Shown here: piece after piece, positions 52,337-62,563 of the stretch
How positions within the stretch are numbered: position 1 is the first letter of the stretch
Layout: each line of letters starts with the position of its first letter
NCBI GenBank assembly: GCA_021464245.1
Contig: JADCRB010000028.1
Location: 6,451,612-6,515,611 of the forward strand
DNA length: 64,000 nucleotides
Direction of reading: 5' to 3'
Source: Carallia brachiata
Taxonomy: Eukaryota > Streptophyta > Magnoliopsida > Malpighiales > Rhizophoraceae
Position numbers and translations under genes: made by a program
Notes under the pieces: model-generated
What the model was told of the DNA's origin: nothing
Database searches by the model: none
Seen by the model: the letters and a program-made list of their open reading frames with translations, nothing else

Positions 52337-53091
52337 ATGTCTTTCTTCACAAAAGTCGCATCTCTTCCTATAAAGGGTCACGTCTCTTCCCATTAAGAGT
52401 CGTGTCTTTTCCGACCAACAGTCATGTCTCTTCCTTTGAAGAGTGTCGTCTCTTCTCTTAAAGAGTAACGTCTTTTCCTTTGAAGAGTCACATATCTTTT
52501 AATGGAAGATCACGTCTCTTTCGATCAATGGTCATGACTCTTCCCACTAAAGATCATATCTTTTTGTCAAGAGCCATGTCTTTCCTTTGAAGAATCTCGT
52601 CTCTTCTCTTGAAGAGTAACGTCTTTTCTTTCGAAGAGTCACATCTCTTTTCATGAAGAGTTGTATCTTTTTCCATGAAAAGTCATGTGTCTTTCCATGC
52701 AAGGTTGCATATATTCCCATAAAGGGCGCGTCCTTTCCCACTAATGGTCATATCTTTTCTTATAAAAAGTCATATCTCTTCCTTTGAAGAGTCTCATCTC
52801 TTCTCTTGAAAGATCACGTCTCTTTCCATCAAAGGTCGCGTCTGTTTCCATGAAGAGTCATATCTCTTTATATGAAAGGTCGCATCTTTTCCTATAAAGG
52901 TTCGTATCCCTTCTTACTAACGGTCATGTCTTTTCTTACGAAAGGTCATGTCACTTCCTTTGAAGAGTTTCGTCTCTTCTATTGAAGAGTAACGTCTTTT
53001 TTCGTTGAAGAGTTACGTCTCTTCTCATGAAAAATCACATCTCTTCCCATCAATGGTAATGACTCTTTCCACTAAGAGTCACCCCTCCACA
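52337..53091. repeat. 22-bp dyad minisatellite, about 34 copies
   Basis: The unit is approximately cgtctcttcctttgaagagtca, period 21-23. It is repeated head to tail with divergence and occasional 1-bp length changes. Most units contain a ctcttc...gaagag half-palindrome, so each monomer can form a small hairpin. A longer motif combining tcctttgaagagt, cgtctcttctcttgaagagtaa and cgtctttt recurs at about 52431, 52573, 52780 and 52960, showing higher-order duplication. The array is interior to the LTR element and absent from its LTRs. Confidence 0.85.
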
Positions 53092-53847
53092 TTTTAATTT
53101 GATGTCTCTTGGAATTATAATTCTAGAGACTCCATCTATAGCATACTTCATATATATATATTCATCATATATTTTCATGCAACATCAGTACTAAAAACCA
53201 TCTAAAGTCAAATCTTTTTTTTTTTTGTACTAGATGTAGAAGTTTCTTGTGTAAGTAGAACAATTATTCAAGTATATAACCAATGGCATTCCATAAGTGT
53301 AAACAGTTTATATGTCACATGCCATATATAAAATATGATTATGTTTATAGATGAATAATTCAACGTGATATCTTCAAGTATGTCTATGGAGACCATCATC
53401 CCAAATATATACACGCATATAACGTGCAATAAATCATAATGCTTAATGATTCTAATAACTACATAACGTTGTAATTGGTCAACACATTCATATGTGGATA
53501 CAAAAAAATAATGCAGTTAAATAACTCATCATTATCATTTTTTTTATTTTTTATTTTTTATTTTTTTAACTTGCATGGAAACTAGCAATTTCAAATGAAG
53601 TACATCGTGCTCTTATATTTTGCATGCAAAACATAATCCTTATGTTAATGCATTAACAATAAAATATAATATTTTCCTATCATGAATCTTAAATATGATG
53701 TTTTCACACAATTAGGGAGAAAACATACCTTATTTTAGGATTTTTTAAGTTCCACACAATTGAAAAAGGAACACACCTTTATCCACAAGTCAGAAGCCTA
53801 TTCTTTCAAACGATCCAATCACAAATTAAATATTTATGCCTTAAGAT

Positions 53848-54285
53848 TGTTGGAACATGAAAGAGGGTGAGATTGGAATTGAAAGAATTACTTCAAGTCG
53901 TGTAACAATGTCATTTTCCTTAAGGCAAAATTCGCTCTCATATCGGTGCAAGCAGGTTATAGCGAATTCTCTCACAGGATAAAATGAAGCAGCACTTGAC
54001 TACAGTTTGCACTACTGAAATCAAGCCCTCGAGAATAACTTTTGTAGTGTTGCAGAATTGCTATTATAAAATGTATGGTTTTTTTTGTCTTTTCTGTCTC
54101 TATGTGACTGACCACATCACATATTTATAAGGAGATTAATTTGGTAGTTATTTGGTCAAGAGATGCGTCTTTTGGACCCTATAGACACTACTCTTTTAGC
54201 ATGTCTCTTCATTAATGGACGCATCTCTATAACTGCCAAATTAATTAGGGGACACGACGTTTTATATTTTGAAAATTCCCCAACA
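53848..54285. repeat. 3' LTR
   Basis: 438 bp, the same ends and length as the 5' LTR with no indels between them. About 14 substitutions give roughly 3.2% divergence, which reflects time since insertion because the two LTRs were identical then. The right end abuts the target duplication tgaat at 54286-54290. Confidence 0.92.
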
Positions 54286-55560
54286 TGAATATCGCTACAG
54301 GTTAGTGATTTTTACTAGGTGTCGAGGAAGATATGAATGCGACGTGGCAACATGTATTAGCGAAACTAAGGAATGGAACAAATCGGTCCTTTCAGGAGTT
54401 CAGTATGCGAAATTGTCCAACAATATTGTTGCCTATGATGGGAAGTTACATTGGTACAATGGCAATGACATTGTAGCATATGATCCTTTTGATGTGAGTC
54501 AATCTTTTATAATCAATTTTTCGGATTGGATGAGGGATCCAGATGGTTGTTGTGAGTATTACATTGGAGTGTATGGAGGATCTTTGCGAGTTATGCAATT
54601 GGCATACAATAAATTCGCTCCGAAATATGAATTCGCTTGTGCAATCTGGGAACTAGAGGAATATGAGGAGAATGGAAATGCTTGAAGCTTGAGTTTTGTG
54701 ATGTAGCTGCAGGGACAATGAGATCAATCGACCCCTTGATCCAAGATGAGATGTATTATTATCGCGAAACCCCACACGCTTTAGGCCTGGATCCAAGTTG
54801 TGGAGATGTTGTGTATCTGGGTTTTGCTAACCATCTGATAGCCTCGTGGAACATGGGAACGAAAGCGTTGAAGCTGGCTGCCAAGACTCAATGTGGAACA
54901 CATTATTATTACCATAACTGTTTCTTCCCCATAGTGCTGCTACCCCTATGGCCTACTCCAATGCCAACCTAGTTAGGATTTTCCTACCAATGGGCTCCTA
55001 CATTATCTCTTTCAATTCTTTTCTAGGAAGGAAAAAGAAAAAAAATAGAGGGTGGTTACATATCTAAAGAAAACTTTGCTAAAGAGCGTTCTTAATGCAA
55101 CAATTTTAAAATTTTTTATAATCACATTGATGAAAAATGCAACCAACAAAAGAAAAAAAATATTATTATTTTTTTTTTTTCACATTTTGTTGTTGTAGTT
55201 ATAAAAAGTCTCAACCTTATTGTATTATGGATACTTCTTTGACAACTTTTCCTCTAATATACTTTTTTTCTAAAATGATTTTTTTTTTTTTTAACATTCC
55301 ATTGACTGTTAACTATAAGCTCTATTTCCCTTTGAGCATGTGTGTTGGCTTTTGTTTATCAGGGTAAAAGTAGGAGAGAATTGAGAGAACAGGAATAATT
55401 TAAGGTAAATTAAGAGAGTTTGACGAAATCAAATCAATAAGATTATGCATAATCTCATCATTTAATTTATAACTTTCTTGGACTTGGGGTTTGCAATGTA
55501 CATGGTAGAAGGCTAGAAAAAAACATTATTTGTACATACAACGACAATTTCTGTCAATTT

Positions 55561-55794
55561 TTTTTTGGTTAAAAAAATGGAAAGATAGGGGTGGTGCCCC
55601 ACAATCCCGCCAGAGAGTATTATCTTTACTCTCAGGATAATCTCTGGACTGTTTGAATGATTACAGTATAGTCCAGTATTATAAATGAGAGAAATATGTT
55701 TAGTTCTACCAAAGATTCTGATAGTCTTCGAACTTAAGACTTTTGACTTGGTGATGTTCGACACTTACCATTAGACCAGATCGATCGGTGATAG
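55561..55794 (-). mobile_element. tRNA-derived SINE (234 bp), minus strand
   Basis: The direct repeats aatttctgtcaattt (55546-55560) and aatttctggcaattt (55795-55809) flank it, one mismatch in 15. On the minus strand it has an A-box-like tggtctaatggtaag and a B-box-like aagttcgaagac about 40 bp later. It ends in a poly(A)-rich tail (accaaaaaaaa). It truncates the 3' end of a short minus-strand open frame. Confidence 0.8.
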
Positions 55795-57148
55795 AATTTC
55801 TGGCAATTTTGTTATCTCCTGATTGAGCAGTGGCAGCCACGCCACCATTGCCTTCTCATCTCTGGTAGCAGAAGCTTGCATTGTTGAGGCGGCCTCACCT
55901 GTCACTGTATTCTCTGACTTCTGCATCATTTTCTCATCTCTCAACTCTACCACTTCCTCGATAAGGTCCCCAGGATGAACATATTCACCCACATCTGCCT
56001 AATTGATAGAACACACACCAATACAAAAACAAATCGAATTAAAATGACAGAGTTGGCCGCGAGTATTTGGCACGTTTTTCTCTTTCAAAGAACATGTTTG
56101 GCAGTGCTTATGAATCGGTCACTTTGACCAGTCTATCATATTGCATTTATAATGGCTTAGCCGATCGGCTCGCTTCCGATCTCCTAGTTTACTCGGTTCC
56201 ACCGTTTGTTTTTATTTTTTTCAGATTTTTTTACCTAATTTTCGCTCAATTTTGACTTTGTTGATTCTTGATACTAGAATTGATTAACCCGAAGATTTAG
56301 CTAATTAGTTTACTATAATTTTTGGTAATTAATTTACCATTAAAATTTTGCGGACGCGTTAGCTTGGTTGTTGCCCAATTCATTGCTAATTATGTGACCC
56401 TATAATGATAGGTTTTATATTACCATTTGTATTTATGTGATTTTGTTTCATATATAACATATAAATATATGAGCTTTCTCTCCAATAAGAGCTTAATTAT
56501 GTGACCCTATAATATAACATTTTGCCGCAAAAAATTTGGAGACACTTTCATTCAAAGAAGAGTCCCACTACAAAAATGGAAAAATGGAAAATGAGGACGC
56601 GATGCATTATAACAGGTGGCTTTGTTTTTGTGACAGACCGCTTAACTTTTACAATAAAAAAAATAAATGAAAAATACTTTCATGTTTTATTATTTAAACT
56701 ATTTATTGTAAAAATAAAATCACCCATTATAATGAATTGCTTTTTCGTCTCCTATATTTCGTGCCCCGTATAATTTCCCTTCAAACAAAGGAAAAGCCGT
56801 AGCCTACTGCAGAACCCTCATCCAAACGCCAGAACTAATTCCAAAGTCTTTTCTTGTACTGAAAGAAATTTAAATTTAATCACATCAATAAATCAAAGTC
56901 CCAAAGTTGCATTTAGAAACTCTCATCTAAACTTAAGCGGCTCTAATCAACTAGACTGCAATATTACCCTGCCTCGTACTATATGTTAGACTCCTGTTGG
57001 TAGAGTGTCCAACTTGAAATGAAGTAGAGTAACGACTTTTGATGGACTCCAAGCCGGGCCAGCTGGGCTTGGGTTTTAGAGAGGGGCCTTGGGCAGTGTC
57101 AGAAGGCCTTTATCAAAACTGTAATTGGCTTGCGGACACTACTCTTTG

Positions 57149-57420
57149 TTTACTCCAATTGTGCGGTCTAATTGATAAAAGATTGGGTTTTAAGTTAAAA
57201 AAATTAGAGTTCGAATTCTGCCAGAAACAGTTGGTAGGACTACATTTACTTTGAACTTTCCGAGATCTCGAATGATTTAGTGATACTTGTCGAGTATTGT
57301 GGGTTTGCTCCCTCGCAGATTCGGTATAAATTATCTAATTTATCTTGAATTAAGGACTCAAGCAAACTCCGTGCCTATAAAACACTACCCTTTACTAATT
57401 TTTGAGATTAACAAAAAAAA
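57149..57420 (+). mobile_element. tRNA-derived SINE (272 bp), plus strand
   Basis: A perfect 13-bp duplication, acactactctttg, lies at 57136-57148 and 57421-57433. The 5' part has an A-box-like ggtctaattgataaaaga and a B box in gagttcgaattctgcc. The 3' end is A-rich (attaacaaaaaaa). It differs in sequence and length from the SINEs at 38822 and 55561. Confidence 0.8.
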
Positions 57421-60400
57421 ACACTACTCTTTGCTCTGCTTGTGCGCATTTATTTTCTTGTTTCTTTCTCTTAAATTAGAAAAATGACCTCTTGATCAAA
57501 AAAAAAAAAAAAAACCTGATGGGTGATCAATGCCCATCCTGTTAATTTTTGTATCAAAAGTAGGTGATTTAGCGGTCGCATATGCTACTGCAATTAAATT
57601 CTTGTACTTCGATTTAATTTGACTTTTTTGATTCTTGATACTAGAATTGATTAGCCCGAAGATTTAGCTAATTAGTTTACTATAATTTTTGGTCATTGAT
57701 TTGCCATAAAAATTTAGCGGACGCGTTAGCTTGGTTGTTGCCCAATTCATTGGTAATTATGTGACCCTATAGTGATAAGTTTTATATTTCCATTTCTATT
57801 TATTTTGTGATTTTGTTTCATATAACATAATATAGGTTGAGACAGTACAACATGTCCATAGCTGAATTGCCGCAAGCTGTTTGAAGACTTTTTCATTCAA
57901 AGAAAAGAAAACCGGTAGCCTACTGCAAAGCTATCGTCCAAGCTTCAAGATAAAGGGTTCTTACCGGGACAAAGCTCAGTAAGCAAAAGAGGCCAGACCC
58001 CTTCGTTTGAGAAGAGCTAACCCTTTTTTTTTTTCCTTCTTTCAAACTAGGGAACCTATGACCCGTTTCTATCTGAGGCCTATGGCCGCTAGTTTTCCCG
58101 CAAAGCTAAAGTCCAAAGTTTGTTCTTTTCGGTCCCTCGAGAACAGTCGGAGCTCATAATTCTGTCGATGGGGCAATGTGTGTGTAGTACCAGACGACAG
58201 AGGTCATAGGGTTGATATTGGACGATGCTCTTGCAGGTATGTCTCCAGGAATAGTAATGTCTACCCTATATTATATGTTAAAGTCCTGTTGTTTGGAGCG
58301 TGTCCAACTTGAAATGAGTAATGGTCTTGGGTTTGGAGAGGAGCCTTGGGCCGTGTCAGGAGGCCCTTATCAAAACTGTAATTAGCTTTGCATGCGCCTC
58401 TCTTTATTAAGTACTAATAAAATCGAGCGTGAATCTACCACAGAAGTTCATGCGAACAAGTACGTTCTCAATGCTACACACCATTGTTTATACAAGAAAG
58501 GATCTCCAGCATAGGTTAGTTAAGGGGAGAATAGGTGCAGAAGTTTGAACTAAAGACTTACAATGTGAAAACACATTAATTTACTATTAATTTACTACTT
58601 TGGATAATATTTTGTTATTGTTATTGTTTCGTTATCTATTAGACTCATGAAGAACCAATCCTCCGCATTTGAAAAAAGAAGGAAAGGAAGTAAAATGTTG
58701 ATTTTGAGCAATTTTTTTTTTTAATGTTTTAATTATCAAATCAGACATGCACCATTAACGTTATTATTACAGTGGGCATATACGGAGGTGCACCTATTTT
58801 CTACGAGACCATACAACATTATTTTGCCTTCTTTTCATCTTCATTTCAACTAGTTTCTTTTCATTTGATTCACTTTTCTTTCCAATGCCATCTTACTTGC
58901 AAAACCATTGTCAGAGTAATGTGATATCCCTTTAACCGTGTTTTAACGATTTTTTTTTTGACACATAAATAGTTAATAATTAGTCAATTAATTGTTAGAA
59001 GAGATAGAGAAAGCGGACCCATAAATACTATATGAGATGCAAGTATCTCAATCACTTTAAAGAAAGAAATCCTCCATTAAATAGAGAATTTAAGGGTGAC
59101 AGAACTGATCCTGACGGTTTGTGTCAATAACCAACCAAACTATTCCGATTGGCTGTGATATTGTTCTCTTTTTTTTTTCCTCTTAAATTTTAGAGATAAC
59201 CTTATGGTTGATCAATGCCCATCTTGTTAATTTTTGTATTAAATGTAGGTGATTCAGGGATCGCATATGCTACTCATTTCTTGCAGTTCAATTATAGTCA
59301 CAAAAAAAAATAAATTATAGTCCAAACATTCCTGCTGCCCGTTTACTTATCTTTGAATTGAAAAATGAATGAAATTGCTGTTAAAAAAATCGTAGAACTA
59401 CCCAATTTTTTCAAATTGAGCTTGCACAGCATCTTTAAAGTCTTTTATTTTTATTTTTCCCTTAATGTGTATATATGTTAATGTTGGGGTCACAGAGTCT
59501 TAGCATTGAATTACAATTTTCCCCATTATTTATAAAATAGAAATAAGATAAGAAAAATTGGTTGCAAGGTGCCGAATAATAATTTTAGTCCAAACAATAT
59601 GATGCCAATTCGTTTGTTAGCCTCTTATTAACACTCAAACAATGCATTTCTCAAAAAAAAAAAAAAAAAATCAAACAATGCAAATAATGTGACACTTAAA
59701 GGTTCCAAAATTCACACCATAAATCATCTATATATAATTATAAATAACTAGTTTTTAAACTTGTGCATTTTTTCTTTATGCTATAACATTAGAATTTCAA
59801 TATTAAGAGAAAATAAGATTATAACAATAGTGTATTGCACTATTTATTTTATAATTGAAAATAAAAATTTAAATGATATAATTATTGTTGATATTTTTTT
59901 TCTATTGTAATGGAGATAATAAACAGAAAATAAGATTATAATAGATGAGTACGAGAGTTAGTTGAGACTATCACAATTAATAAGTTAATAATTATCTGCT
60001 ATGTATTCACATTTCGGCTTATGAATGAATATCATAATTAGGAGAGGCAATAGTCATATAGTGGAATGTAATTTGGTTGGACCGGAAGAAAATAATAATA
60101 ATAATAATAAAAGGTGGCAAATTGGGTTCAAGCAAAGAATTAAGATAGACTTTTCTCAAAAAAAAAAAAAAAAAATTAAGATAGACTTCAAGTAGACTTG
60201 GATTAGAATTATAAGGAGTAAGAGTGAACTTATCAACACTTTTTTATTATTATCATGAAAAAGTATTTAAATTTATAAAAGGAAAAAATTAGGAAGACAT
60301 AGAAAATAATCATATGGCTACTTCATAAGCAACAGAAAAATTTTTTAAGCAAAAAACAGTTTTGAAAAAAAAAATTGAAATCATGGTTTATGGTAATATT

Positions 60401-60923
60401 AAGTTTTTTTTAAGCATTAATATTAAGTATATTTAAGATAACACTTTTGTGGTTTAATTTTGATAAAAAAAATAAATTTTTAATTATTTATTAGAGGTTA
60501 AATTTATTCGTATGACTAGTATATCTCTTCTGAGTAGAAGTCCTTATAAAAATACTATAAAACTATTTTTTAGGAGGTATGACACAAAAGCCAAAATAGC
60601 AGCAATTACGTAAATACTATATAGCATAGGAGATGCAATACTTTCCTAAGTTCATGGAGTTGCAGAGGAAATGAGTTCTATCACGGCTAGAAGATGGCCT
60701 AAAATGAAGTCCTAAGCATGCAATGAATCAGCCTGTCCCAAGACTATTTCCCTCAGTTTCCTCTTAATAATAATATTATTATAGCACATTAAAATTGCTT
60801 AATGTACTTGAATGATTGATCAACTTCACTGCACCAACTCTCAACTCTTTCTTCACACAATTCCAATTTCCAACTATTTTCATCTAAAACCCTTCTAGCT
60901 TTAACCAATACACTACCACTAAC

Positions 60924-62563
60924 ATGATCAAATTACTCTTACTTTCACTTTCTTCTTTGATCTTCTTTCCCTCTGCAACAACATCTCAAGTTCTACCCGT
61001 TTATGCTGGCCGCCAAGGTAAGTGGAACCTTTTGCAGGAAAGCATAGGCATATCAGCAATGCACATGCAATTGTTGTACGATAACAAGGTGATCATGTTC
61101 GACCGGACGGATTTCGGTCCCTCCAACCTCTCCCTCTCCGGGGGATGGTGTCGGGATGACCCTAATGACGAGGACTCAAAGTAGATTGCACAGCACATTC
61201 TGTTCTCTATGATGTTTCCACCAACACATTCCGCCCCTTGATGGTCCAAACTGATACATGGTGTTCTTCAGGGGCTGTTCTGCCTAATGGAACTTTAGTC
61301 CAAACAGGTGGCTACAATGATGGTGACCATGTCATGCGCACGTTTACACCTTGCAATGATAACCTTTGTGATTGGATTGAATTTCCGCGGTATTTATCAG
61401 AAAGGAGATGGTATGCAACCAACCAAATATTGCCTGATGGTAGGATCATCATTGTTGGTGGTAGAAAGCAATTCAATTATGAGTTTTACCCGAATAATCC
61501 GTCTCTTGGTACTTTTGGTCTTCGTTTTCTGCTAGAGACTAGAGATTCTAGTGAGGACAATTTGTATCCATTTTTACACCTCTTACCAGATGGGAACTTG
61601 TTCATTTTCGCCAACACGCGAGCGGTATTGTTTGATTACTTTCAGAATCGAGTTGTTAGAGAGTTTCCGAAAATGCCAGGTAGTGATCCTCGAAACTATC
61701 CAAGCTCAGGGTCGTCAGTTTTGCTTCCTTTAGATGAAAATGAAGTCACAATTGGTGCTGAAGTACTAATTTGTGGGGGTGCACCAGTAGGAGCATTTGC
61801 ACAAGCCAAAGTTGGAAACTTTGTGCCTGCAATTTCCACATGCGGGAGACTGAGGCTAACTGATCAAAATCCCAATTGGGTTATGGAATCCATGCCAATC
61901 GGAAGAGTAATGGGTGACATGCTCCTTCTCCCCACAGATGACATCATTATCATTAACGGTGCTCAATCAGGCACAGCAGGTTGGGAATTGGGGCATGACC
62001 CCATAACAAGGCCAATCATATATCGCCCATTTGGTCCTCAATTGTGGCGTTTTTCGGTCATGGCTCCCGCGTCGAGGCCGAGACTGTACCATTCATCAGC
62101 AATTCTATTACCTGACGGACGGATACTAGTCGGCGGCAGCAACCCTCACATGCTCTACAATTTCACTGGCGTAGAGTTCCCAACTGACCTCAGCTTGGAG
62201 GCCTTTTCACCACCATATTTATCAACAGAATATGACCCAATAAGGCCACGAGTAGTGAACTTCAACCAGGTACTAAAATATGGTGAGACGTTTTTGGTCA
62301 GCTTTCAAGTGCAAAATTATTTGACAGCAAACGTTTTGTCACTGAGAATTGTGGCACCATCTTTTACTACACACTCATTTGCCATGAACCAGAGGATGGT
62401 AGTGTTAAAGATCACTGGAATCACTCCTATTGGGGCAGGTGCCTATACTTTGAGTGCAATGGGACCATCCACAGTTCAAATTGCACCACCTGGGTATTAC
62501 TTGTTGTTTGTGGTGCATGCTGGTATACCTAGCACTGGAGTGTGGGTGCAGATACAGAATTGA
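60924..62563 (+). CDS. Glyoxal/galactose oxidase-like secreted copper-radical oxidase, one single-base frameshift
   Basis: The single-exon frame opens at 60924 with a signal peptide (MIKLLLLSLSSLIFF). It runs to residue 86 and hits a stop at 61182-61184. The next frame continues the same protein to 62563, so one G is missing at 61181 (aaag-tagat). Restored length is 546 aa, normal for plant GLOX. Domains are the glyoxal-oxidase N-terminal beta-propeller and a C-terminal DUF1929-type domain. Expected copper/radical residues are all visible: Cys114 in DTWCSSG, Tyr164 in RRWYAT, Tyr389-His390 in RLYHSS and His484 in THSFAM. The enzyme oxidises aldehydes or primary alcohols and makes H2O2 in the apoplast. 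TATA-like and leader sequence lie at 60800-60920. Either a pseudogene or a consensus error; the otherwise clean frame and intact catalytic set favour the latter. Confidence 0.93.

Larger units (their letters stand above)
51231..54285. mobile_element. Non-autonomous LTR retrotransposon (3055 bp) with 5-bp target duplication
   Basis: Two 438-bp LTRs (51231-51668 and 53848-54285) begin TGTTGG and end CCAACA. The element is flanked by the duplicated target tgaat (51226-51230 and 54286-54290). The 2179-bp interior has no gag or pol ORF. Just inside the 5' LTR the sequence is atcccccgccattttc, with no TGG-starting tRNA primer site. Just before the 3' LTR no polypurine tract is evident. Much of the interior is a 22-bp minisatellite. 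The element would have needed proteins from another element. It inserted into the F-box coding sequence. Confidence 0.93.
50636..54972 (+). pseudogene. F-box protein gene, split by an LTR retrotransposon and frameshifted
   Basis: The 5' part (50636-51230) encodes an F-box at about residues 28-70, with DLEDGLLIEILRRLPTAEL and a VSKHW core, then the start of an F-box-associated beta-propeller-like region. F-box proteins link substrates to SCF ubiquitin ligases. The frame is interrupted at 51231 by a 3055-bp retroelement. Past the element it continues in the same phase at 54291 (YRLVIFTRCRGRYECDV). A second lesion near 54684 is one base short of a tgg codon: the frame ends at 54685, while the homologous C-terminal part (KLEFCDVAAGTMRSIDPL) runs in the next frame to 54972. 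Without both changes the protein would be about 425 aa and intronless. The insertion alone should abolish function. A truncated F-box-only protein ending inside the LTR (51253) is possible. Confidence 0.9.
54973..60923. other. Intergenic, repeat-rich region upstream of GLOX
   Basis: No intact gene is supported. It contains two SINEs, described separately. A block around gattcttgatactagaattg, followed by gacgcgttagcttggttgtt, occurs at 56262-56400 and again at 57630-57760. (AAT)n lies at about 60091-60108 and long A-runs at 59654 and 60160. An open minus-strand frame at 55795-55992 contains VHPGDLIEEVVELRDEKMMQ but has no recognised family and is entered by a SINE at its 3' end. Confidence 0.5.

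Noticed and set aside
52547..52741. 64-aa minus-strand frame in the LTR element (repeated SxK/R-rich units)
   Set aside because: It is the translation of the 22-bp minisatellite, whose length changes break any frame; no coding evidence.
52337..53091. CRISPR-like array
   Set aside because: Units are contiguous, diverged and lack unique spacers; this is a eukaryotic minisatellite inside a retroelement.
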